Shown here piece by piece: positions 33,620 to 43,104 of a DNA stretch of 64,000 bases (its first letter is position 1; each line of letters starts with the position of its first letter). The DNA is from Solibacillus cecembensis. Its GTDB lineage: Bacteria > Bacillota > Bacilli > Bacillales_A > Planococcaceae. The stretch lies in the NCBI RefSeq assembly GCF_001439635.1, contig NZ_LMBZ01000011.1, forward strand, positions 97,341 through 161,340. The letters are read 5' to 3'. The position numbers were made by a program, and so were the translations under genes. The notes beneath the pieces are model-generated. The model was not told where the DNA came from. It did no database searches and saw only the letters and a list, made by a program, of their open reading frames with translations.

Positions 33620-35589
33620 TGTTCATTACTCCCTTCGACTATTTCATTAATTGCTTCAATTAAATGCGTTTTCACTTCATCAATTGAGTTTGCTTCCATT
33701 TGTGTTGCCGCGTTCGTTAAATGTCCGCCACCACCGAGCTTTTCCATAACAAGCTGGACATTGACTTCTCCAAGCGAACGGGCACTTATTCCAATAAGGC
33801 CATCACTGCGATGTGCAATCACAAATGAGGCTGAGACATCCTTCATTGTCAGTAAAATATCTGCAGTTTGTGCGATTAATACTGAATCATATGTCTTATT
33901 ATCTTCACCATTTGCAATGGCAATCCCTTTATGAGGGAATTGAACCGTTTGAATAATTTTCGAACGGGCTACATACGTATCTACATCTTCCTTTAAAAGG
34001 CGTTGAATTAAGATCGTATCTGCTCCACGTGTCCGTAAATAGGAGGCTGCTTCAAATGTTCGAGCACCCGTTCGTAAAGTGAAGCTTTTCGTATCGACAA
34101 TAATGCCTGATAATAATGCTGTTGCTTCGAGCATTGCTAACTTTTCTAATTGCGGTTGGTATTCCAATAATTCTGTTACGAGCTCTGCAGTAGAAGATGC
34201 ATAGGGCTCCATATAGACAAGTGTCGGATTTTCAATGAATTCCTCACCACGACGATGATGGTCAATAACGACCACCTTATCCGTTTTACTAAGTAAACGC
34301 TGATCCACTGCCATGCTTGGTTTATGAGTATCAACAACTACTACAAGCGATTTCGACGTAATTTTAGATAGTGCCTCTTCTGGTGTAATGAAACAATCAT
34401 AAAAGTCCGTTTTTTCTTTGATTTCATCCATCAAACGCCCGACACTACCTCGTACTTCATCAAAGTTAACGACGACATAGCCATCAATTTCATTCATTAC
34501 TGCCATCTTCCGTACACCCACACAGGCACCAATAGAATCCATATCCGGATGTTTATGACCCATAACAAATACCCGATCACTATCTTGAATTAAATCACGT
34601 AAAGCATGTGAAATGACACGCGCACGTACTCTTGTGCGCTTTTCAACAGGGTTTGTTTTCCCTCCGTAGAAACGTAACTTCCCATTTGGCTGTTTAATCG
34701 CTACTTGGTCACCACCACGACCTAAAACTAAATCAAGACTGGATTGTGCGAGTTGCCCTAGCTCCACTAAAGAAGCTGAGCCAGTACCTATACCAACACT
34801 TAATGTTAATGACAGGTTTTTCTGAATCGTCTTTTCACGCATAACATCTAAAATTGAAAAGCGTTTTTGCTCTAATTCGCCTAAGATGGATTCATTTAAG
34901 ACAGCAATGAATCGATCAGATGCAATACGTTTTGCATAAATGCCATAATGCGCGGACCATTCATTAATGATAGAAGTAACCATCGTATTCGTTAAGCTAC
35001 GTGATTGATCATCCATACCAGATGTAAGTTCATCATAATTATCAATGAATAGAATAGCTAATACGGTTTGGTCTGCAAAATATTGCGTTTCCATCTCTAC
35101 TTGCTCTGTCACATCAAAGAAATAAAGCAGCTTTTCCTCTTTCTTATAAAACACACGATATTTCCGGTCACGAATCGTAATCGTCATTTCACTCTTTTGC
35201 TCTTGATTGATTAACGTATACAAACCTTCAGATAAAGCAAATAAATCATGACCGATTAGCGTCTCTGTATCGAGCACTTGCAACATGAATGGATTTGCCC
35301 ATTCAATAGCAAATTGATCATTAATTAATAAGATTCCAATCGGCATTTCTAAAAATGCTTCTTCGCCAACCTTTTTCATTCGGAAAGAAAGTGATTCAAT
35401 GTGCTTTTCTGTTTCTGTATACGTAATTGCTTCCACTTTCCAAGCATATACAATGAATACAATAAAAATTAAAATATACGCAATACCAATCCATAAATTC
35501 CAATTTACCATAAGGATAGCTGTAACTATACCGAGTGCGGATAGTGCTATAAGTGGGTATCGAATTGGTCTTTTACGAATAGTCCCCAT
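33616..35589 (-). CDS. gdpP: Cyclic-di-AMP phosphodiesterase GdpP
   Basis: 657 residues: two N-terminal transmembrane helices, PAS domain about 80-150, a degenerate GGDEF domain about 170-310, and a catalytic DHH/DHHA1 domain with [14 protein letters not shown] near residue 345, VIDHHRR near 448 and [10 protein letters not shown] near 630. It hydrolyses c-di-AMP to pApA and so affects wall stress and osmotic balance. The length equals the family norm. It is 13 bp downstream of yybS and coupled to rplI. Confidence 0.96.
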   Translation of the reverse strand: MGTIRKRPIRYPLIALSALGIVTAILMVNWNLWIGIAYILIFIVFIVYAWKVEAITYTETEKHIESLSFRMKKVGEEAFLEMPIGILLINDQFAIEWANPFMLQVLDTETLIGHDLFALSEGLYTLINQEQKSEMTITIRDRKYRVFYKKEEKLLYFFDVTEQVEMETQYFADQTVLAILFIDNYDELTSGMDDQSRSLTNTMVTSIINEWSAHYGIYAKRIASDRFIAVLNESILGELEQKRFSILDVMREKTIQKNLSLTLSVGIGTGSASLVELGQLAQSSLDLVLGRGGDQVAIKQPNGKLRFYGGKTNPVEKRTRVRARVISHALRDLIQDSDRVFVMGHKHPDMDSIGACVGVRKMAVMNEIDGYVVVNFDEVRGSVGRLMDEIKEKTDFYDCFITPEEALSKITSKSLVVVVDTHKPSMAVDQRLLSKTDKVVVIDHHRRGEEFIENPTLVYMEPYASSTAELVTELLEYQPQLEKLAMLEATALLSGIIVDTKSFTLRTGARTFEAASYLRTRGADTILIQRLLKEDVDTYVARSKIIQTVQFPHKGIAIANGEDNKTYDSVLIAQTADILLTMKDVSASFVIAHRSDGLIGISARSLGEVNVQLVMEKLGGGGHLTNAATQMEANSIDEVKTHLIEAINEIVEGSNEQ

Positions 35590-35602
35590 TTAAATCAGCT
35601 CC

Positions 35603-36544
35603 TCATTTTTGTTTCTTTGCCTGAATATACTCGCGAATATTAAATCCTAAGTCAATAATCCCAAGCAAGATGACAAATGAATACAGCGGTATAGCTACAA
35701 TCGTGCTAAGAACCTTTAACATTTTCGGTAACCCAAATGTATCAAGTGCAAAGTGAATAACTGAAATCCCTTGTAACGTAAGCAATATCCATAAAATGAG
35801 CGATACATTGATCATCACTACATATAATGATGTGCCAAGCTCTGGTTGAATAAATAAATTAATTGTCAGTGTAATTAAGTAATACCATAAAACGGCTTTC
35901 GGTAATCGTAAATTACTAAAATTCGAGAATTTTGGAACATCTACTTTAAAGCGTTTTACGATTGGTAAATTAATTGAAATGAATACGAATGCAAATACAA
36001 AAACTGCTAATGTAATCGAAGCAGGAATTGTCATTTCCAACATACTAAACATATCTGCTAAAGCTTCTTTAGAAATCGGCGTCTGCCCCGTCATTTTTTC
36101 AACTAAGTTAAGTGACTCTTCATAACTTTTCCTCACCATTACAAGTGAATCATTAATAAAGTCAAACTCAAATAAACGTAAGGAAATCAAATATTGAATA
36201 GCAAATGTGATTAATAACACAATACTTGTGGAAATAAACATAAAGACTTTACTCTTTTTATTATAAATGGCATCACCTATTGCCATTCCGGCAGCAGCAA
36301 AGATTAATGATGCTGGTAAAATGATTAAGCCACCAATAAAAAACGTAATGATAACGGCTATAAATGTAACTAATAATGATGATTTTCTATCATATGTTGC
36401 GCTATACCAAATGATCGGTAAGGGGGCAATGAGCATTGCAATAAAACCCGCTAATGGTACGTAAAAAATAATGGCCATTAAAACAGTAAATAGCGCAATC
36501 ATCATAGCTCCTTGTGCTAGCTTCTTTGATTGATTATTTTGCAT
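35603..36544 (-). CDS. yybS: DUF2232 integral membrane protein YybS
   Basis: 313 residues with about eight transmembrane helices and no soluble domain. It belongs to the YybS/DUF2232 family, whose gene is conserved upstream of gdpP. The fold resembles the membrane part of ECF-type transporters, but the function is unknown. The ATG at 36544 follows AAGGAAGG. It is separated from rpsR by a strong terminator. Confidence 0.9.
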   Translation of the reverse strand: MQNNQSKKLAQGAMMIALFTVLMAIIFYVPLAGFIAMLIAPLPIIWYSATYDRKSSLLVTFIAVIITFFIGGLIILPASLIFAAAGMAIGDAIYNKKSKVFMFISTSIVLLITFAIQYLISLRLFEFDFINDSLVMVRKSYEESLNLVEKMTGQTPISKEALADMFSMLEMTIPASITLAVFVFAFVFISINLPIVKRFKVDVPKFSNFSNLRLPKAVLWYYLITLTINLFIQPELGTSLYVVMINVSLILWILLTLQGISVIHFALDTFGLPKMLKVLSTIVAIPLYSFVILLGIIDLGFNIREYIQAKKQK

Positions 36545-36702
36545 GGAGAACCTTCCTTTATCTAATTCGAAAAACTTTTCTCACTACTCTATTGTACCAT
36601 CTTTGGATGTGCAAACAAATATGCGTTACCGGAATGCTAAATAATTTGCTATTACAGCTATATTTCCTTCATTTCCCCATACAATGTTTATTATTTGAAC
36701 AA

Positions 36703-36748
36703 CAAAAAAACCGGTTAACTTTCTTTTTCAAGAAAGTTAACCGGTTTT
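36703..36748. terminator. Bidirectional terminator after rpsR
   Basis: AACCGGTTAACTTTC pairs perfectly over 15 bp with GAAAGTTAACCGGTT, with A- and T-runs outside. It closes the rpsF-ssb-rpsR operon. Confidence 0.93.
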
Positions 36749-36782
36749 GAATGTTTGGGCGCTTATAACGCCAAAGCAATTC

Positions 36783-37019
36783 TTATTTTTCTTCTGCAAC
36801 GAATGGAAGTAAAGCCATAATACGAGAAACTTTAATTGCAGATGTAAGTTTACGTTGGTATTTAGCTGAAGTTCCAGTTACGCGACGTGGTAAAATTTTA
36901 CCGCGCTCAGAGATGAATTTCTTTAAAAGATCTACATCTTTGTAGTCGATGTGCGTAATGTTATTCGAAGTGAAGTAGCAAACTTTACGGCGTTTGCGGC
37001 CTCCGCGACGTGGTGCCAT
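36783..37019 (-). CDS. rpsR: 30S ribosomal protein S18
   Basis: A 78-residue basic protein with the S18 signature ([20 protein letters not shown], then [14 protein letters not shown]). It binds S6 on the small-subunit platform; S6 is encoded two genes upstream. The ATG follows AGGAGG. Third gene of rpsF-ssb-rpsR. Confidence 0.97.
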   Translation of the reverse strand: MAPRRGGRKRRKVCYFTSNNITHIDYKDVDLLKKFISERGKILPRRVTGTSAKYQRKLTSAIKVSRIMALLPFVAEEK

Positions 37020-37065
37020 GTGTGGTGTCCTCCTTTAAATTTTTTATTTGTAGTTGTTTGAACTC

Positions 37066-37644
37066 TTAGAACGGTAAATCGTCCTCAGATACTTCAATTG
37101 GTCCTTTGCTATTCGCAAATGGATCTTCATCTACACGTGTATAGTTTTGCTGATTTTGAGGAGGCTGTGGCTGTTGTTGATACGAACCATAAGAATCCTG
37201 TTGTGGTTGCGCGCCGCCATATTGAGCATTTGGTTGACTATTATTATAAGACGGCTGACCGCCTCCATAATTTTGACCACCATATTGCTGCTGATTTGGC
37301 ATACCTTGAGATGCATTCGCTCCTCCGCGTGGTTCTAAGAACTGCACAGCATCTGCTACAACATCTGTCGTGTAAACACGTTTCCCATCTTGTCCTTCAA
37401 AGCTACCTGTCTGGATACGCCCTTCAACACCAATCAAACTTCCTTTTCTCATGAAGTTTGCTAAGTTCTCCGCTTGTTTTCTCCAAGCAATGCAACCAAT
37501 AAAGTCTGCTTCTTTTTCACCCGATTGACTTGAAAATGTACGATTTACAGCAATTGTAAAACGTGCCATTGGAATGCCACTAGGTGTATATCGAAGCTCA
37601 GGATCTTTTGTTAGCCTTCCGACTAATACTACACGGTTAATCAT
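37066..37644 (-). CDS. ssb: Single-stranded DNA-binding protein
   Basis: 192 residues: OB fold about 1-105 (MINRVVLVGRLTKDPELRYT), a Gln/Gly/Asn-rich flexible linker, and the acidic tip SEDDLPF that recruits replication and repair partners. It coats single strands at the fork. The linker is somewhat longer than in B. subtilis SsbA. The ATG follows AAGGAGG. Middle gene of rpsF-ssb-rpsR. Confidence 0.97.
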   Translation of the reverse strand: MINRVVLVGRLTKDPELRYTPSGIPMARFTIAVNRTFSSQSGEKEADFIGCIAWRKQAENLANFMRKGSLIGVEGRIQTGSFEGQDGKRVYTTDVVADAVQFLEPRGGANASQGMPNQQQYGGQNYGGGQPSYNNSQPNAQYGGAQPQQDSYGSYQQQPQPPQNQQNYTRVDEDPFANSKGPIEVSEDDLPF

Positions 37645-37680
37645 CAGTTCAACCTCCTTTTTCAGCAGTTAAGTTAAAAA

Positions 37681-37971
37681 TTATTTAGCATCTTCACGAA
37701 CAGCGATGTGACGGATAATGTCTTCGCTGATGTTAGCTAAACGAGTGTATTCGTTGATTGCAACTGAATCAGCGTTGATTTTTAAGATTTGATAGAAACC
37801 TTCGCGTAAGTCGTTGATTTCATAAGCTAAGCGGCGTTTGCCCCAATCTTTTGCTTCAACGATTTCAGCACCATTTGAAGTTAAGATGTCGTTGAAACGC
37901 TCTACTAAAGCTTTCTTCGCGTCTTCTTCAATGTTTGGACGGATAATGTACATTAATTCGTACTTTCTCAT
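37681..37971 (-). CDS. rpsF: 30S ribosomal protein S6
   Basis: A 96-residue ferredoxin-like protein, partner of S18 ([20 protein letters not shown] at the start, [19 protein letters not shown] in the middle). The frame extends to 38022, but AAGGAGG precedes the ATG at 37971 and the protein then starts like other S6. A GCTC...GAGC hairpin in the leader (38004-38024) may be the S6-S18 autoregulatory site, although I cannot confirm the motif. The promoter is at 38056-38084. Confidence 0.96.
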   Translation of the reverse strand: MRKYELMYIIRPNIEEDAKKALVERFNDILTSNGAEIVEAKDWGKRRLAYEINDLREGFYQILKINADSVAINEYTRLANISEDIIRHIAVREDAK

Positions 37972-38055
37972 TTGTAATTGCACCTCCTTATGGACTTGGG
38001 CTCTCCTAAAAATAGGGAGCAAGGAGTAAGTAAATTCTATTACTCACATCAATAA

Positions 38056-38084
38056 ATTTTAGCACAATACATATTGACATTCAA
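38056..38084 (-). promoter_or_regulatory. Sigma-A promoter of rpsF-ssb-rpsR
   Basis: Minus strand: -35 TTGAAT (38079-38084), 17-bp spacer, -10 TAAAAT (38056-38061), about 85 bp before the rpsF start. Confidence 0.7.
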
Positions 38085-38140
38085 GTGATATCTTTCTTTC
38101 TCCTACTATTGTTTTATTTTCAATCATTTTTATGGCTACA

Positions 38141-39154
38141 TTAAGGTGTTAAAAAGGCGTGCTGACTCGCTGTACAAAAGTTGCGCCATGCGTAACTAAG
38201 TTCACTTGTTTCCAAAACTGCCTCCATACCAAAATAGCGCATCAGTAATTGGAGCACATTCGTTATTTCACTACATGCAGTTTGACAAAATTGAGAAAAT
38301 TCTTGTAGTAATTGCTCATCTATTTGTAGTTGTGTATGCTGTTGCCATAGTGTTTCTACTCGTGTATCAAACGCCACTTCAATTTCGTTAATAATTGTTT
38401 GCGCTTGTTGGATTTTTTCCGAAACGAGTTGATAGCGGCTATGCTCCACAGGGAATTTTCCACTAAGCGACTGTTGCTGTTTCATCAAGACGCTATAGGC
38501 CATCCCAATAACCAACGAAAAGAATGAACTTTCTGAAAACGTTAAAAATGGGAAGCTATGTACAGGTAAGTTATAGTTATTTTGAATTTGGTCAAATTGG
38601 AATGTTTCAGAATCCTGAACAAATACATTTTCAAGTTGAATCGTATGGCTAGCAGTTGCTTTTAACCCGATTGCTTGCCAATCTTGTACAATTGTTACAT
38701 TCGCACGATTAACACTGCATGTAATCATTTCTCCGTTTTCTTCATTGATTGTATTCATTGTAAAAGTAGTTGCGTAGTCCGCGCCACTGCAATAATGCCA
38801 TCTCCCTGAAATGATATAGCCACCCTCTACTTTACGTGCTGTACCAGTTGGCTTGCCACTTCCTGAAATAACTGCAGCTTCAGGTTTAAAATACATTTCA
38901 CCTACAGCTTGTTGAAACAATGGAAGAAACATATTTCCTCCAGAACCAATCGTTACAGCCCACCCAATATTGCCATCTAATTGACCCATCTGACGGAAAA
39001 TTTTTATACCATCCAATAAGTTTTTCCCAAGCCCACCTAATGTATCCGGTACAAAAATCTTTAATAACTTATGTTCATAAAGGGCAGTTAAAATTTCTTT
39101 TGTTAATGTTTTAGTATTTTCTAATTCATCTATTTTTATCGCCATATTTAGCAT
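38141..39154 (-). CDS. Acyl-CoA dehydrogenase-family flavoprotein
   Basis: A 337-residue protein of the acyl-CoA dehydrogenase fold: an N-terminal helical part (FVPDTLGGLGKNLLDGI), the middle beta domain (GYIISGRWHYCSGADYATTF, then GLKATASHTIQLENVFV) and a C-terminal four-helix part. The SGxWxYCSGAD pattern also fits class D flavin monooxygenases of the HpaH/DszC kind, and it is shorter than usual (about 390). The substrate is unknown. The ATG follows AAAGGAAG. It is a single gene placed between ychF and rpsF, a spot with no such gene in B. subtilis, so it is probably a late insertion. Confidence 0.8.
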   Translation of the reverse strand: MLNMAIKIDELENTKTLTKEILTALYEHKLLKIFVPDTLGGLGKNLLDGIKIFRQMGQLDGNIGWAVTIGSGGNMFLPLFQQAVGEMYFKPEAAVISGSGKPTGTARKVEGGYIISGRWHYCSGADYATTFTMNTINEENGEMITCSVNRANVTIVQDWQAIGLKATASHTIQLENVFVQDSETFQFDQIQNNYNLPVHSFPFLTFSESSFFSLVIGMAYSVLMKQQQSLSGKFPVEHSRYQLVSEKIQQAQTIINEIEVAFDTRVETLWQQHTQLQIDEQLLQEFSQFCQTACSEITNVLQLLMRYFGMEAVLETSELSYAWRNFCTASQHAFLTP

Positions 39155-39213
39155 CTTGTTCTTTCTTCCTTTCTTTCATAACTTCACTTAAAATATTACC
39201 CCTTCTTCTCTAC

Positions 39214-39258
39214 AAAAAAAGAGTTGCCCCCAAAATTCACTTTTGGACAACTCTTTCT
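39214..39258. terminator. Terminator after ychF
   Basis: AAAGAGTTG...CCCCAAA pairs with TTTGG...CAACTCTTT around a short loop, with T-runs on both strands. Confidence 0.88.
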
Positions 39259-39263
39259 TTTTC

Positions 39264-40364
39264 TTACACGTTGAAACGGAATAATAGAACATCGCCATCT
39301 TGGACAACGTACTCTTTACCTTCTGAACGAACTTTACCTGATTCTTTTGCTACCGCTTGTGAACCAGCCTCTACTAAATCAGTAAAAGCAACTGTTTCTG
39401 CTCGGATGAAGCCGCGCTCAAAGTCAGAATGGATTACGCCCGCACATTGTGGTGCTTTCATACCTTTACGGAACGTCCACGCACGCACTTCTTGTACACC
39501 CGCAGTGAAGTATGTTGCTAAGCCAAGTAAGTCATAAGAAGAGCGGATTAATTGATCTAATCCCGATTCTTTAATGCCTAACTCTTCTAAGAACATCTCT
39601 TTTTCTTCATCTTCTAACTCAGAAATCTCTTCTTCTACTTTTGCACAAATTGTAATGACGTGAGCGCCTTCTTTTGCTGCAAAATCACGTACCATTTGAA
39701 CATACTTATTGTTATCCGCATCAGCCACTTCATCTTCTGATACGTTTGCTACATAAAGCATTGGTTTGATCGTTAATAAATGTAGGCCTTTAATTACTTT
39801 AAATTCGTCTTCAGAAAGTTCAACTGCACGTGCAGGTTGTTCATTTTCTAAAGTTTCTTTAATTTTTGCTAAAATTGGCTCTTCAATAAGCGCCTCTTTA
39901 TCTTTTTGTTTCGCCATTTTCGAAACCTTTTGTAGGCGTTTGTCTACTGATTCTAAGTCAGCCAATATTAACTCTAAGTTGATTACTTCAATATCATCGA
40001 TTGGATTAACCGTTCCTGATACGTGCGTAATATTTTCATCTTCAAAACAACGAACAACTTGGCAAATCGCATCTACATCACGAATATGTGATAAAAACTT
40101 ATTACCTAAACCTTCCCCTTGTGAAGCTCCTTTTACGATACCCGCGATATCTGTAAACTCAAAAGAAGTTGGAACTGTTTTCTTCGGTGTAACAAGTTCC
40201 GTTAACTTTTGTAAACGATAATCTGGAACTTCTACTACTCCAACGTTTGGATCGATTGTTGCGAATGGGTAGTTGGCAGCAAGTGCCCCCGCCTTTGTAA
40301 TTGCATTGAATAATGTTGATTTCCCTACATTGGGTAAACCAACTATACCAGCTGTTAATGCCAT
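39264..40364 (-). CDS. ychF: Redox-regulated ATPase YchF
   Basis: A 366-residue Obg-family P-loop protein that hydrolyses ATP and associates with ribosomes. Walker A GLPNVGKSTLFN near residue 9, a coiled-coil insert about 125-200 and a C-terminal TGS domain (WTFRKGMKAPQCAGVIHSDF) are all present. The ATG at 40364 gives the usual MALTAGIVGLPN; a GTG three codons upstream is too close to AAAGG. The length is standard. Confidence 0.96.
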   Translation of the reverse strand: MALTAGIVGLPNVGKSTLFNAITKAGALAANYPFATIDPNVGVVEVPDYRLQKLTELVTPKKTVPTSFEFTDIAGIVKGASQGEGLGNKFLSHIRDVDAICQVVRCFEDENITHVSGTVNPIDDIEVINLELILADLESVDKRLQKVSKMAKQKDKEALIEEPILAKIKETLENEQPARAVELSEDEFKVIKGLHLLTIKPMLYVANVSEDEVADADNNKYVQMVRDFAAKEGAHVITICAKVEEEISELEDEEKEMFLEELGIKESGLDQLIRSSYDLLGLATYFTAGVQEVRAWTFRKGMKAPQCAGVIHSDFERGFIRAETVAFTDLVEAGSQAVAKESGKVRSEGKEYVVQDGDVLLFRFNV

Positions 40365-40460
40365 AAATGACACAACCTTTCTATGTTTAGTCCGTAAATA
40401 TCTATTTTCGATAACCTTGTCTATTATATTGATTCCTCGTACAAAAGTCTATTTTACAAT

Positions 40461-40661
40461 TTATTGGGCACTTGCTGAACGAAGTACCTTTTTTAATTTC
40501 TTGTCAAATTCTCGACGTGGAATCATGACACTATGCCCGCAGCCTTCACATTTAATGCGAATATCCGCACCTAATCGTATAATCTTCCATTCATTTGTAC
40601 CACAAGGATGTTGTTTTTTCATTTCAACAACGTCATTTAATAGATATTGCTTTGCTTCCAT
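40461..40661 (-). CDS. yyzM: DUF951 zinc-finger-like protein (YyzM)
   Basis: 66 residues: DVVEMKKQHPCGTNEWKIIR, then IKCEGCGHSVMIPRREFDK. HPCG plus CEGC form a probable four-ligand zinc site. DUF951 proteins are small and conserved next to ychF in Firmicutes; the role is unknown, possibly nucleic acid binding. It lies 3 bp downstream of the mechanosensitive channel gene and 97 bp before ychF. The start is ATG after GGGGGAGAA. Confidence 0.9.
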   Translation of the reverse strand: MEAKQYLLNDVVEMKKQHPCGTNEWKIIRLGADIRIKCEGCGHSVMIPRREFDKKLKKVLRSASAQ

Positions 40662-40664
40662 TAC

Positions 40665-41555
40665 TTATTCTCCCCCTTGACCTTTTTCATAAAACATCAT
40701 TTTCGGCACCGCAAGTGGAATGCCATTTTTCGTTAAAATATCGATTACATCTTTACGAACAATGCGTGAAATTGCATATTGCTGTAACGGCAATGTTTCT
40801 AATGATATGCGGATTGTCGCCTCTGTACTTGTTGTATTTGTCACCCCAATAAATAATGGGGTACTTACAAGCTCTTCATATTGTTGTGGCAAAGTATCTA
40901 AATACGTTTGAATTACTTTCTGAACTTTTTCAATATCCGCCTCTAATGCAACTTGCATATCGATCATTGCCTTTGAATTATTGATTGAGAAGTTCGTTAC
41001 ATCATTGATCGTACCATTTGGAATAATAAATTGTTCTCCCGTAATCCCTTTTATTTTCGTTGTACGAAGACCAATTTCCATTACAGTTCCTTCAGCGACG
41101 TTAATTCTTACATAATCCCCTACACTGAACTGTTCTTCCAAAATAATAAAGAATCCCGTTATGACATCTTTCACTAAGCTTTGCGCACCAAATGCAATGG
41201 CAACAGACGCAATCCCGGCTCCTGCTAATAATCCGACAACATCTATACTAATTACCGATAAAATCCCCATAATTGCTGAAAAATAGACTAAATAACTGAG
41301 TACACTTTGCAATAACTTTACAATTGTAATTTGACGGCGTTCATTATTGTGTATACGGACTATAAAAGCGCGTGCAATAACTTTCTTTCCAATAACAACA
41401 GCCAAATAAGAAAAAATGAGAATCATCAATATTTTAAACGATGCTGTAATAACTATATCCCAAAATTGTTGTCTCATTATATAATTCCAAAGTTTCGTTG
41501 TGTGACGCGCTATTCCCTTTAAATCCGTCGTTGTTAGAAATAAGTATTTTTCCAA
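40665..41555 (-). CDS. MscS-family small-conductance mechanosensitive channel
   Basis: About 296 residues: three N-terminal transmembrane helices, the glycine-rich pore helix (LLAGAGIASVAIAFGAQSLV near residue 125) and the cytoplasmic beta and alpha/beta domains (FIIPNGTINDVTNFS). It opens under membrane tension to release solutes after hypo-osmotic shock. AGAGGTGG suits the TTG at 41555 (or GTG at 41564); an ATG at 41477 is also in frame but lacks a ribosome binding site. It is a normal MscS length with no extra domains, followed at 3 bp by the DUF951 gene. Confidence 0.92.
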   Translation of the reverse strand: MEKYLFLTTTDLKGIARHTTKLWNYIMRQQFWDIVITASFKILMILIFSYLAVVIGKKVIARAFIVRIHNNERRQITIVKLLQSVLSYLVYFSAIMGILSVISIDVVGLLAGAGIASVAIAFGAQSLVKDVITGFFIILEEQFSVGDYVRINVAEGTVMEIGLRTTKIKGITGEQFIIPNGTINDVTNFSINNSKAMIDMQVALEADIEKVQKVIQTYLDTLPQQYEELVSTPLFIGVTNTTSTEATIRISLETLPLQQYAISRIVRKDVIDILTKNGIPLAVPKMMFYEKGQGGE

Positions 41556-41668
41556 ATTTCCCACCTCTTGTATAACAGTCTTTCAAATTGAATATACTGC
41601 ATAAATATATCGTATCTTATGAGATTTCTAAGGTCACCCACTAAAATAGGAAAGTGAGTTTATGCATT

Positions 41669-42301
41669 ATGAAAAACTATGATTGTATTCCACAAAATTA
41701 TTCCATTCATTATGAACAAACAAGTGCCGTTTGGGACCTAAGTGACGCCTTCTTAAAGCTTATCCCATTTGATCATGAAGCGCTCGTCTTTTGCTGCATT
41801 GGCACGGACCGCTCTACCGGTGATGCACTTGGTCCGATTATTGGTAGTCAATTAAATAGTGCTTTTTCATTTCCATTTCGCATTGTTGGCACATTAGAAC
41901 AACCGTTACATGCTTTAAATTTAATAGAAAAACATGAACAGTTGCACATTGAGTTTCAAAATCCATTTATTATTGCAATTGACGCTTGTCTAGGTGAATC
42001 AGATGCCATTGGTTCTATATTACTTCATCAAGGACCTCTTTATCCTGGAAAGGCTGTAAAAAAACAATTACCTCCAATCGGAAATATTTCAGTGAAGGGA
42101 ATTGTTAATGTTGGAGGCTTTATGGAGGCAACCGTGTTACAAAATACAAGGCTACATTTAACGTATTCAATGGGCGATAAAGTTGTTCGAGCGCTCATGC
42201 TTGCTTGGCAACGTCATTTACTGAAGGATAAAAGTAACGGTAACCAAAATCGCAACTATACCAATACTCGGAAGCAAATTGGCTACGCGGATTTTCGTTA
42301 A
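41669..42301 (+). CDS. yyaC: Sporulation-associated protease-like protein YyaC (DUF1256)
   Basis: 210 residues with the DUF1256 landmarks FCCIGTDRSTGDALGPIIG near residue 43, AIDACLGES near 108 and VNVGGFMEATVLQ near 148. The fold resembles the germination protease GPR, and the gene is expressed in forespores in Bacillus. This marks the organism as a spore former. ATG at 41669 is preferred over GTG at 41654. It is one of few plus-strand genes left of oriC. Its last 84 bp overlap, tail to tail, the end of the DUF554 gene. Confidence 0.92.
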   Translation: MKNYDCIPQNYSIHYEQTSAVWDLSDAFLKLIPFDHEALVFCCIGTDRSTGDALGPIIGSQLNSAFSFPFRIVGTLEQPLHALNLIEKHEQLHIEFQNPFIIAIDACLGESDAIGSILLHQGPLYPGKAVKKQLPPIGNISVKGIVNVGGFMEATVLQNTRLHLTYSMGDKVVRALMLAWQRHLLKDKSNGNQNRNYTNTRKQIGYADFR

Positions 42302-42925
42302 ACCTGCAATATTCAAACCGATGGCTAAAATCATAATCCCACCCGTTGCTGTCATTTCTTTAATAAATAAATCAAGCGCCTCTTGAGGAATATATGTACT
42401 AATAACACCAGCAAACAAGGTAATTGTCCCCTGATAAATAAAAACAGGAACAGCAGCAAGCAACACACCAATTCCTAATGTCGATGCTAAAATAATCGAT
42501 GTAAATCCATCAATAATTCCTTTTGTTATTAAAACACTATGGTCATTTCGCAAACCGCTATCTAACGCACCGATAATGGCCATAGAACCAATGACGAAAA
42601 TCAAAGTTGCCGTTACAAATCCCTCTGCAATGGAACCTTGTGCTGCCTTTTTTCCAAAAAGCAATTCAACCTTTTGGCCAAGGCGATTAAACTGTTTATC
42701 GAAGTTTAACCATTCACCAATCATTGTACCCAATACTAAACTAATAATGACTATTATAAAATTACCACTTTCAAGCCCCATCTGAATACCTAGCACTGCC
42801 ACTGCAAGGCCGATAATCGACATGACCGTTTGCTTCATTGATTCAGGTATATTTTTAAACAAGCGCCCAAGTAATGCACCAATAATAATAAATAAAGCAT
42901 TCAATAATGATCCTAGTAACATCAT
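42218..42925 (-). CDS. DUF554 membrane protein (YdfK/YqgA type)
   Basis: 235 residues with six or seven transmembrane helices and glycine-rich turns (GSLLNALFIIIGALLGRLFK, LVLGTMIGEWLNFD, GIIDGFTSIILASTLGIG, and the end IRVANLLPSIGIVAIL). It matches the DUF554 family over its full length; the function is unknown, perhaps transport. The first ATG (42925) follows AGAGGAAAA. It is convergent with yyaC, whose end it overlaps by 84 bp. Confidence 0.9.
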   Translation of the reverse strand: MMLLGSLLNALFIIIGALLGRLFKNIPESMKQTVMSIIGLAVAVLGIQMGLESGNFIIVIISLVLGTMIGEWLNFDKQFNRLGQKVELLFGKKAAQGSIAEGFVTATLIFVIGSMAIIGALDSGLRNDHSVLITKGIIDGFTSIILASTLGIGVLLAAVPVFIYQGTITLFAGVISTYIPQEALDLFIKEMTATGGIMILAIGLNIAGLTKIRVANLLPSIGIVAILVTVTFILQ

Positions 42926-43046
42926 GACTTTTCCTCTTTCTATGTAGCATATTTATAATTCGCAATAGAATTTATTCAATATTACTAATATTAACACTCT
43001 AACGTTTTAAAATGCAGATGGAATTCCATCTTTTTATTTGGAGTAC

Positions 43047-43085
43047 AAAAATGGCATTTTGATTTTGAATCAAAATGCCATTTTT
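43047..43085 (-). terminator. Terminator after parB
   Basis: AAAATGGCATTTTGATT pairs perfectly over 17 bp with AATCAAAATGCCATTTT around a 3-nt loop, with T-runs. Confidence 0.92.
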
Positions 43086-43104
43086 GACTTATAGAATGAG
43101 TTCT

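Noticed and set aside
37098..37454. Open frames opposite or out of frame with ssb
   Set aside because: Caused by the low-complexity Gln/Gly linker of ssb; composition is not protein-like.
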